64,000 nt of DNA from Silene conica (taxonomy: Eukaryota; Streptophyta; Magnoliopsida; Caryophyllales; Caryophyllaceae): assembly GCA_029255685.2 (NCBI GenBank), contig CM055312.2:8022649-8086648 (forward strand), given 5' to 3'. This document shows positions 22,260 to 31,354 of this stretch, piece by piece (the first letter of the stretch is position 1; the number at the start of each line of letters is the position of its first letter). The notes below the pieces were generated by a model. That model was given only the letters and a program-made list of their open reading frames with translations. It was not told the origin of the DNA and did no database searches. The position numbers and the translations under genes are program-made.

Positions 22260-25200
22260 AGTTCTGTGTAGCAGTGGTAATTGGTGAGGGATTATGTGCA
22301 AGGTGCACTCCGTGCACTTGACCAGTGGTTCGAATCCAATGGCAGCTATTTGGGTGGCCTCCTGGGAAGGCCTCGTGTTGCACCCCTTTGAAAAAACTCT
22401 TGCCAATAGTTTGACTGTTTATTCTAATGCCGAGACAACTTTGAAGCGGATGGGGGTTTGGCTTTGCGGGGTCTGTCTTAAGACCCATGCCTTTCGCTCT
22501 AGATGTCAGCATGTCGGGGGGGCTGTAGACCCTCCCGATTGTGGTGATGGTATTGTCCGTTTTGTTATTCAGGGTATCCCCAGACCCCCAACTCCGTCTC
22601 CATCTGTTACCGTGTCTGATGTTGGGGTTGAGCTTGATCAGTGGTCTATAGCTTCGCTTGATCGTTTGTTTTCTTTGGGCCTCCGTTCGGTGAAGTCCAT
22701 CCTTCCTAAGTGTCGGCTTGGTTTTGCTCGGGTTTTGAAGGGGGTGTTGGATGAGGTGGCTGACTCTCCTGGTAACCTCTCCTGTTGGATTCGGTTGTTT
22801 GTTCTGCCTCTTTGTCTGCTCAAGACCTTCACTCCCCGGAGTAATGTCGAGTGTAGGTCGGCTGTCAGGCGGCAGCGACAGGAGGAGAGTATTGCTGGGG
22901 CCATCCTTGCTTGGGGGGCACCGGGAGGGGGGTTGCAGCTGTTACGAGAGTGTTTGGCTGAGGGTTCTCCTCCGTTTCACTTGGATGAGGAACTTGATTT
23001 GAGTGAGCTTAACCTTCGCCAATGTCGGCGGAAGATTAGCGATGGCCATTATACCGCTGCCGTTCGGGTGCTCTCTTCTTCTGGTGTCGCTCCCTACTCT
23101 GTTGCCACCTTTGAGGCTTTGCAGGAGAAGCATCTGGTCGTCCCCTCACCATCTTTACCACCTTTACCTGAGGATCATCCTCCACTTGTTGTTTCTTCCG
23201 CTGTGGTGTTGGATATGATTCGTAGTTTCTCGCGTGGCACTTCTTGTGGGAGGGATGGTTTTCGCGCTCAGCACTTCATGGATTGTTTGAGTGGGGCTGC
23301 GGTGACTATCTCTGATGATTTGCTCGCCTCTATTACTAGGGTGGTTAATCTTTTTTTAGATGGTCGGTGCCCGCCGTCTCTTGGTGAGTACCTTGCTAGT
23401 GCTCCGCTCACCCCCTGGTTAAACCCGGGGGTGGTCTTCGTCCTATTGCTGTTGGCACTGTTTGGAGACGGCTGGTCTCTAAGGTTAGTGCTTCTTTGGT
23501 TGGTCCTACTTTGGTTCCTTATTTTGCGGATCTTCAGTTTGGGGTTGGGGTGTCCGGTGGAGGAGAGGCTATCTTGCATGCCTTGAACCGGCTTGTGGAG
23601 GCTCGTGGTGGCGAGGTAGGGCTTTCCATGTTGCTGGTTGATTTTCGGAATGCTTTCAACCTTGTTGACCGCTCCGTCATGCTTCAGGAGGTTCGCCGTC
23701 GTTGCCCGGGTCTTTCTCGTTGGGTGGAGTTCTGTTATTCACGCCCTGCCCGGTTGTATTATGGGGAACGTTGTTTGCGGTCTTGACAGGGAGTTCAGCA
23801 GGGTGATCCTTTGGGGCCGTTGCTTTTCGCGTTGGTTTTGCATCCCTTGGTGTGCAAAATACGGGATTCCTTTGATCTTACTTTGCATGCATGGTACTTG
23901 GATGATGGTACTATTGTTGGGGATACGTTGGAGGTGGGGAGGGTGTTGGATATGATTTTGGCTGATGGTCCCGGTTTTGGTCTGCATCTTAATGTTGCTA
24001 AAACTGAGCTCTTTTGGCCTATTGAGGACCCCCGGAGTCGGCTTCCCGGTGTTTTCCCCACTTCTATCGCTCGGCCCTTACGGGGTGTCTTGGTTTTGGG
24101 TGGGCCTGTTAGTACTTGCCCTATTTTTAGCGGTGAGCTTGTGGAGAAGCGAGTGACTAAGACGTACCGTTGAGCTTATGGACTTAGTCGCGAGGATCGA
24201 GGACCCGCAGTGTGAGTTGCTTTTGCTTCGGGCATGTACTGGTATTTCCAAGCTTTATTTCTCTCTTCGTACTTGTTCCCCGGTTGCTTTTGGGTCGGCT
24301 CATCTCTGTTTTGATGCTACGCTTCGTTCTAGCTTGGAGCGTATTGTTACCGCGTCTGGGCCTGGGTTTGGGGAGTGGCAGTGGCGCCTTGCTACATTCC
24401 CCTTTCATTTGGGCGGACTTGGTGTTTATGCAGCGGGTGATGTGTTACATTATGCGTTCTTGGCTTCCCGTTTGCAGTCTGCTGAATTGCAGGCTAGGCT
24501 CCTGCGGCCTTCTGGTATCATTGACCCCAGCCCTTCTTTCACTGATGCCTTGCGGGTGTTCTCGGAGACTACTGGTTCTGATTTTCTTGGTAACCCTAGT
24601 GAAATTGCTGCCCCCAAACTTATGAAGAAATTGGCAGATATTTATTTCTCGACGGTTGCTGCTTCTTTGGAGTCGGTTTTCTCTTTGACCCCGCGTCAGG
24701 TTGCTTTGTGGAAATCTCAGCATGGGCCTCACTGTTCTGATTGGTTGAGAGCGGTTCCTATCTATGGGTTGGGTCAGACTATGAACAGGAGGACCTACCG
24801 TTGTGTGCTTCGGTATAGGCTAGGTATTCCACTTTTCTTGGTACCTAGGCCATGCTCTGCTTGCTCTCGGGTTTTTGCTGAGGATGTTTTTGGGGATCAC
24901 GCTGTCTCTTGTGCTGGTACTGTTGGGGTTAAGCATCGTCATAACCTTGTCAGGGATAATCTATTGGACATCTGCTATAGGTCTGGGATTTCGGCGGGTA
25001 AGGAGGTTGACATTGGTTTGGTTGATGGACATGGCGGCTCTCTTCGCCCTGCGGATTTGCTTCTTTATTCGTGGGACAGGGGCGTGATGTGTGTATTGAT
25101 TTGACTGGGTCCTCCCCTCAGACTCAGACTGGGATGGCCGATTTTGTTCCTGGCCGGGCTGTTGCTGATGCTGCTCAGCGCAAGTGTGCTAAGTATAGGG

Positions 25201-25506
25201 ATCGTTGTGAGGGTGCAGGTTATGGTTTCCTTTCTTTCTCTTTCTCTTCGCTTGGGGAGCTGGGTTCGGATGATGTTGCCTTGCTGAAGCGGATTCAACA
25301 ATACTCGGTATCTCAGGATGCAGGGGCGCGGATGGCTGCGTACATTTTTACTAGGCTTAGCTTTGCTGTAGCTAAGGGGGTGGGAGCTCAGATTGTATCT
25401 CGGCTGCCCACCAATTTTATGTAAACTCTTATTTTGTTCTCTTTATATGATAGCTGCGCGCATCCTTATAATAATAAAATAATAATAATAATAATAATAA
25501 TAATGT
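22260..25506 (+). pseudogene. Non-LTR retrotransposon with RT and restriction-like endonuclease
   Basis: The coding part runs about 22294-25424. It is much richer in GC than its surroundings. In order: a Cys/His cluster WLCGVCLKTHAFRSRCQH; a long variable region; RT blocks including VDFRNAFNLVDRS, GVQQGDPLGPLLFAL and the catalytic YLDDGT; a thumb-like region; then CSAC...HAVSC (a CCHC motif), RHNLVRDNL, and RPADLLLY...DVCIDLTG, which resembles the R(K)PD...D core of restriction-like endonucleases of R2/R4/NeSL-type elements. No APE endonuclease is seen. Breaks: a 1-nt loss in a C-run near 23410, a TGA at 23784-23786 just before the RT GDPL block, a frame change near 24130-24175, and another at about 25077. 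(TAA)n tracts lie on both sides (about 22186-22258 and 25470-25504). Confidence 0.7.
22262..22336 (+). promoter_or_regulatory. tRNA-like internal pol III boxes at the head of the non-LTR element
   Basis: TGTAGCAGTGGTAATTGG at about 22266-22283 resembles an A box and GGTTCGAATCC at 22327-22337 is a perfect B box, with roughly tRNA-like spacing (about 45-60 bp). There is no acceptor-stem pairing or anticodon arm to call a tRNA. It may be a SINE head, or the element's own 5' promoter. Confidence 0.45.
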
Positions 25507-26866
25507 GGGCTGAACTTAATAAAGTCGAGCTGAACTGAACTGAATTGAATGGAGCTGAGCTGAGCTGAACTGAACTGAACTGAACTGAACTGAACTGAAT
25601 GAAGCTGAGCTGAACTGAACTGAACTGAACTGAATAGAGCTGAGCTGAACTGAAACGAGTTGAAAATAAGCCAGAAAGAACAGGGCCTTATTCCAATTAT
25701 TGTAGGTGGAATCTTATCCTTTTAGCTTTCCAACGCCACGAAAATCGCTTGATTCTGACAAGTAACGAAGAAATGGCGGGCATTTGAAGTTCAGTGCACA
25801 AAGCAGGAATTACGCGTTGAGAGGTCCCTCGATCGAGGACAACTTATCCTCGATCGAGGAACCTTTTCTCAGGAACGCGCAGCTACGGCAATAGGTCCCT
25901 CGATCGAGTACATCTTGTCCTCGATCGAGGAACCTTTCAGCGACGGGTTTCTTTCCGAAAACCTTCCAAAGTCGCTCCTTATGTTTTATTATATAAGGAG
26001 TCGTGCCCTTTGAGTCTCTTATGCTTTTTTCTACCCTAATTTCAGTTATCTTTCTTTCTTTTAGTCTAGTTTTACAGACCCTCAAATTAAATTAGTTTTT
26101 AGTTTCATGCATCGGATCTTGCATTCAATTACGGTATTATTGTTAATCTTTTTTTATTTCTTTTTTCAATTAAGTTCTTGTTATTCTTTCATACCTTTAA
26201 TTATGTTATCAATCGTTTTCCCTCTTTTCTTTGTTGTTGTCGTTGTTGTTATCATGCTTAGCTAATTTATTTGTCTAGGGTGAAAAGGGATCTAGGTGAT
26301 TAGAAAGGGGAATTAAACTTTAATGATCTTCAATTGTTAAATTGCTTATTATTATTGTTCTATTGTTGTTTTAAATCAGATTAGTTAATTAATGGCCAGG
26401 ATTAGTTAATTAGTCTCACAAATTAGTTTTAAATCCGACCGTAGATTGAGACTAAGATAGGCCACAACAATTGAATAGACTGACCTAATTATAGCGACCG
26501 CACGTTAGGTTTAGATCGAAAGATTATATGAATACCGATCGGACATATGATCTTAAATAATAATTTTGCCCAATTGAATTAGTTAAAATCTCATTCCCCT
26601 GATAATTGTCTATGTGAACTTGATCCCTAGACCTTTCTTAATACTTGTTTACATCTTTAATTACTTACCTTGCAACTAGTTGGTTAGAAAACAAAAACAA
26701 TCAAACAACCAAGCTTGTGACCCCTTAAGACGGATATAAATATTAACAAACTGAAATTAATCACCGCCTCCCTGTGGATACGATACCCTACTTACCTCTA
26801 GCTATTTGTTAGTAGTAATTTAGGATTACTTTGATATAGGTGATACGACTTTAGCCTTATCAAATT

Positions 26867-26884
26867 TGGCGCCGCTGCCGGGGA
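26867..26884 (+). other. ATH1 primer-binding site
   Basis: TGGCGCCGCTGCCGGGGA starts 4 nt after the LTR end. The same motif (with GTTG for GCTG) is the known Athila-type site complementary to a tRNA-Asp 3' end. Confidence 0.8.
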
Positions 26885-26984
26885 GGCAACTAATTTCTAT
26901 TTGTTTTTAATTATTTTTGTCTTTTTGTCTCAAGAGACATTAGTTCCTTGAGGCAGTTTTAATATTTTCTTGTTGTTTCTGTGT

Positions 26985-27398
26985 ATGTCTAGGTCTAACA
27001 GGTTAGAGATTGTCCTTTTCAATCCCGAACCCGAAAGAACCTTCCGTTATAGACACAGCCTTTGGAGAAGATAAAGTCAAATGGAAGACTTGAGTACATT
27101 TGACGACTACGAGCGGAGCATATGGCGCAAGGAGCTAGATGAAATCGAACATTTGCTCTATGGAGATGAGCCGCATCCTCCTCCAATCTACAATTCCGAA
27201 GTAGATGACATCATAGAAGCTGAACTAGATGCTTGGGAAGCCGAAATTTTCAAAGACGACTACCTCTCTAAGGAGCCTGAAGATACTGTAGATCTTGCTG
27301 ATGATCCACCTTTGTGTCTCTGTAAGACAAAGAACTTTTTTATGCTTGTAATTTGGATTTTACTCCCGTTGAGACTGAACTTAGACAATTCGTTTTGA
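26985..27398 (+). pseudogene. ATH1 gag remnant
   Basis: ATG at 26985 begins MSRSNRLEIVLFNPEPERTF, a start seen in Athila-type gag, and stops at TAA 27072-27074. The same frame reopens at an ATG at 27081 and runs 105 codons of acidic sequence (DDYERSIWRKELDEIEHLL, DDIIEAELDAWEAEIF) to 27398. The conserved core of Retrotrans_gag is missing. It cannot make a normal capsid. Confidence 0.6.
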
Positions 27399-29230
27399 TA
27401 TTTCTGTATGTTTGTATTGTTTCATGGTGCTACCTATGCCTGTGGGTAGCATACGAAGTGAGTTTCGACCTTCTTCTACGGGCATTGAATTGCCGTAATA
27501 CGGCAGCACTGGAGCTTTGAAGTCACAAAAAGTTGCCTTGGTTACGTATGAATCGTCAAGACCCCCATTTTGCAGCTAGTTTGGGGGAGTTCTTATGCTT
27601 TCCAGCTGGTATTATCCTTCTTTTACTTTTCCTTTATTTATTTTACTTTTAGTGTGTTATCTTTTCTCATTTCCGTTTGTTAGTACTTAGTAGTGTCCTT
27701 TAGGGCGCTGGTTATATTTTATATTGTGTCTTACATGCTGTTTAGGTCACAATGAGGACACTGTGACATTTAGGTTTGGGGGAGAGTCTTTTCTTTATGT
27801 TGTGTGGTTAAAAAAAATTCTAAAAATATGTTTTCTTCTTTCATTTTTCTTTTATTTTTAGGTCGAGTCTTGGTGAATTTAGTTAACAATGATGATAATT
27901 TGCCTTTGTTTTTTGCATTTAAATCCCAATAGCTATTCATATACATCGTTTTGTCTTATTGTATGAAAATAAAGCTTATAACCTAAGTTTTGACCGTTTT
28001 GACTTGCCTTTTACTGATTAGGTTTGAAAAATTTTGTTGGTAAACTACTTAAATTCTGAGGTCTTTAGAGCTTCCTAGGCCAGAAATATCAATAAACTGG
28101 TCTCATTGTTATTTAGGCTTGAGTGTAGTTCTCCTTGTGGAATGTGTAATATCAAACTGCATAAGTGTGACACTGATTTCTTGATATTTTTATGCTTTCA
28201 TATTTTGACTGAGTACATGAGAAAGGAAATTCTTACCCTTCAAATAAGCCTCACATAATTAAACTGACTTGATTTTATACCCTTGAAATTGAGATCTTTA
28301 TGTTTAGCTCATTTGACTGATTTTGGCCTATTTTATATCTCATTCTTTAAGCTACAATCCCAGAATTTGCCTACCCTTTGGGGACAGTCGCAATTGTCTG
28401 TATATCATGTCTATTTTACTTTTATGGTTGATAAAGAGACCATTGATGTCTTGTGGTATGGTAATTGTTGGCAATTGTGTTAATCTCTTATGTGGAAAAA
28501 GAAAAAAGTATGAAGCAAAGAAAAAGAAAGAAAAAAAACGAGAAAAAGAAAAAGAAAAAGAAAAAGAAAGAAAAAAATAAAAAATAAATGCTTCATCTGG
28601 TTATGTTAAGAGATTGAAAGATGGTTACTAGAGCTTATTTTGCCTTTGGAGAGTATTCATTTGTCTCTCATATGTTGTAAACTTGAGAAAATTTCTCTAG
28701 TTGGAGTACTTTTGTTTTAGGTTTGGTCTTGGTTAGCAAGTGCAGTTGCGACTACCGTCTTAGCCTCACATATCCAAACGTGCTTAGGCACAAACCACTT
28801 CTATACCATCACTCAAATAGCCATCTTCTTTGTCCTGAAATCATGTACTCTTGTCTTTATTATGATTGCATATTAGTTGGGGAAATCTCTATCACATTAG
28901 ATTGCATGCATGTTTCATAAGTTGAGTGAGTGTCTTAATTCTTTTTATCTTACAAATAATTCACCCTCGTATGAGTGTTTGAGTGAATCCGCGAGAATCC
29001 GACTAATTTGTCTTGCAAGATTTAAAGGTACTTGGCTATCGTCTAAATTACGGTTTCACCTTCAGTTATGAGTTGCGTTTTCTACTTTGGTCATTACTTT
29101 GTTATATCTATAGCTTGGGATTTATTGCATTAACATTAGCTTTGAGTTATTTTATTCACCATTGTATGTGTCTTTTGTTTAGAGTCTTGGCTTTGCTTGA
29201 GGACAAGCAAAGAGATGGTTTGGGGGAGTT
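27399..29230 (+). other. ATH1 non-coding interior
   Basis: It holds a hairpin CACAATG-AGGA-CACTGTG at 27748-27765 followed by a polypurine-like TTTAGGTTTGGGGGAGAG, a similar TTTGGGGGAG at about 27580-27590, and a purine tract of AAAAGAAAG units at about 28494-28585. The same order (hairpin, purine-rich copy, AAAG tract, final polypurine tract) recurs in ATH2, so it is an ancestral layout. The final tract GGTTTGGGGGAGTT is at 29217-29230. No pol. Confidence 0.6.
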
Positions 29231-30726
29231 TGATGAGTCATATTTATATATACTTTAATGCCTCCTCTTAGCATCTTTTGTTACGGTTCTGTGATTAGAA
29301 TTGATATTTATATGTCACTTTAGTAGAATATCGATACTTCTGTATTTTCGTGTTTAAATGCAGAATGGATGCATTTGTGGAACACAGGAGTGATATATAG
29401 CACCATGGAATCAACAAGACAAAGCACAAGAAGATATCCAAGAACTAAGGAAGAATAAAGGATAAAAATTGAAGCTAGGCGAGCGAAAGAACAACTCCAT
29501 ATAACTAGTACCTAGTTATAAGGGTCATATCTCAGGCTATGAAAATGATAATCAAGTTATTCTAATTGGAGGTGAAATATTATCCTTTTAGCTTTCCAAC
29601 GCCATGAAAATCGCTTGATTCTGACAAGTAACGAAGAAATGACGGGCATTTGAAGTTCAGTGCGCAAAGCAGTAATTACGCGTTGAGAGGTCCCTCGATC
29701 GAGGACAACTTATCCTCGATCGAGGAACCTTTCCTCAGGAACGCGCAGCTACGGCAATAGGTCCCTCGATCGAGTACATCTTGTCCTCGATCGAGGAACC
29801 TTTCAGCGACGGGTTTCTTTCCGGAAACCTTTCAAAGTCGCTCCTTATGTTTTATTATATAAGGAGTCGTGCCCTTTGAGTCTCTTATGCTTTTTTCTAC
29901 CCTAATTTCAGTCCTCTTTCTTTCTTTTAGTCTAGTTTTACAAACCCTCAAATTAAATTAGTTTTTAGTTTTATGCATCGGATCTTGCCTTCAATTACGG
30001 TATTATTGTTAATCTTTTTTTATTTCTCTTTTTAATTAAGTTCTTGTTATTCTTTCATACCTTTAATTATGTTATCAATCGTTTTCCCTCTTTTCTTTGT
30101 TGTTGTCGTTGTTGTTATCATGCTTAGCTAATTATTTGTCTAGGGTGAAAAAGGATCTAGGTGATTAGAAAGGGGAATTAAACTTTAATGATCTTTAATT
30201 GTTAAACTGCTTATTATTATTGTTCTATTGTTGTTTTAAATCTGATTAGTTAAATACTGGCCAGGATTAGTTAATTAGTCTCACAAATTAGTTTTAAATT
30301 CGACCGTAGATTAAGACTAAGATAGGCCACAACAATTGAATAGACTGACCTAATTATAGCGACCGCATGTTAGGTTTAGATCTAAAGATTATATGAATAA
30401 CGATCGGACATATGATCTTAAATAATAATTTTGCCCAATTGAATTAGTTAAAATCTCATTCCCCCGATAATTGCCTATGTGAACTTGATCCCTAGATCTT
30501 CCTTAATACTTGTTTACATCTTTAATTACTTACCTTGCAACTAGTTGATTAGAAAACAAAAACAATCAAACAACCAAACTTGTGACCCCTTAAGACGGAT
30601 ATAAATATTAACAAACTGAAATTAATCACGCCTCCCCGTGAATACGATACCCTACTTACCTCTAGCTATTTCTTAGTAGTAATTTAGGATTACTTTGATA
30701 TAGGTGATACGACTTTAGCCTTGTCA
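29231..30726 (+). repeat. ATH1 3' LTR
   Basis: 1496 bp, TG...CA. It is intact and aligns with both parts of the 5' LTR with scattered substitutions and small indels. It carries the same two palindrome modules at 29693-29725 and 29764-29796. Confidence 0.9.
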
Positions 30727-30795
30727 ATTATAATTCATATGTAATGCATATAATGTAGCAATGGTCAAAATATAATAATGCATGGTAAATATTTA

Positions 30796-31351
30796 GACTA
30801 TATTTGGTAAAATAGACTGAAAAGCTAACTGAAACTTGTAAATGTAACTTATAACTTGACAAGGTAATTGAAAATTAGGAGCTAGTAAGTTGCCTGAAAT
30901 GTTTTGCCAGTAAGGCTGAGCAAAACCGGTATACCGTACCGGTTTTACAATCCGGAGCGGTACCCGGTTTTTAAAAAAATGGATTTCAAGGAACCGATAC
31001 CGAACCGGTATACCGGTTTTTTTCAAAAATTGGAAACCGGATCCGTAAATCCGGATTACCGCACCGGTTTTGAAACCGGTTTCACTAAATTTTCCTCTTT
31101 AGACGTTTAGAGTTTAGTTATTAGTTAGGCTTTTTTTTGTTTTTTTTTTTCAAAAAAATTATAAACCGGTTTGAAATCCGGGGTCCCGGTTTTCAATTAT
31201 TCAAAACCATATCCGCTCCGGTTTAGCATAATATAATCCGGTTCGGATACCGCATCCGGAAAAAAACCGAATTTTCGGTTTTCTTTTTACGGTTTCGGTT
31301 TTATAAATCGGATCCGATTTTTTTGCTCAGCCCTATTTTCCAGACAGGGCC
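30796..31351. mobile_element. Probable Harbinger-like MITE hosting a hAT MITE
   Basis: Left end GACTATATTTGGTAAAA after TTA (30793-30795) and right end TTTTGCCAG...ACAGGGCC before TTA (31352-31354). The right end is complementary in outline to the left (GGCCCTGT.TGGCAAAA type). Removing the nested hAT leaves about 125 bp, a MITE size. A similar left end (GACTCTGTTTGATAAAA) starts right after, at 31355, suggesting a second copy. Confidence 0.45.
30911..31335. mobile_element. hAT-type MITE of CCGGTTT-rich sequence
   Basis: Ends TAAGGCTGAGCAAAA and TTTTGCTCAGCCCTA, flanked by TTTGCCAG (30903-30910) and TTTTCCAG (31336-31343), an 8-bp duplication with one mismatch. The interior is dominated by AACCGGT and ACCGGTTT words. 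There is no coding capacity. Confidence 0.75.
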
Positions 31352-31354
31352 TTA

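Larger units (their letters stand above)
20905..25687. mobile_element. PIF/Harbinger element nested in the ATH1 5' LTR
   Basis: Ends GGCCCTGTTCTTTCTGGCTT and its reverse complement AAGCCAGAAAGAACAGGGCC form perfect 20-bp TIRs. TTA flanks both (20902-20904, 25688-25690). Subterminal zones of about 140-180 bp at each end are built of GAACT/GAGCT pentamers (CTGAACTGAGCTGAACTG). The interior has the 3' part of a DDE transposase gene (21520-21939) and a non-LTR retrotransposon (about 22260-25500). No Myb-like second protein is seen, so it is not autonomous now. Confidence 0.88.
20575..26862 (+). repeat. ATH1 5' LTR, split by a Harbinger element
   Basis: LTR parts 20575-20904 and 25688-26862. The 3' LTR at 29555-29562 gives the empty site (AAGTTATT), proving the split is an insertion with one duplicated TTA. 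The right part carries two 12-9-12 palindrome modules at 25827-25859 and 25898-25930 and the GTGCCCTTTGAG word downstream of TATATAAGGAG, probably the LTR promoter. Confidence 0.88.
20575..30726 (+). mobile_element. ATH1: Athila-like LTR retrotransposon without pol
   Basis: 5' LTR 20575-26862 (about 1.5 kb once the nested Harbinger is removed) and 3' LTR 29231-30726. Both start TGATGAGTCATATTT and end in CA, and ATTAT flanks the element on both sides (20570-20574 and 30727-30731). The primer-binding site TGGCGCCGCTGCCGGGGA follows the 5' LTR and the polypurine tract GGTTTGGGGGAGTT precedes the 3' LTR. The interior is only 2.37 kb and holds two short pieces of a gag-like frame and no protease, reverse transcriptase or integrase. 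Movement would need another element's proteins. The LTRs differ at several sites, so it is older than the Tekay element. Confidence 0.9.

Noticed and set aside
22262..22337. A tRNA gene
   Set aside because: A and B boxes are present but there is no acceptor stem or anticodon arm that pairs.
22141..22512. Leucine-rich minus-strand frame of 123 codons
   Set aside because: It is the reverse reading of the (TAA)n tract and the start of the non-LTR element; polyleucine comes from the microsatellite.
26867..26884. E2F binding sites in the retrotransposon primer-binding sites (TTTGGCGCCG)
   Set aside because: The match is explained by complementarity to a tRNA and occurs in all Athila-type elements.
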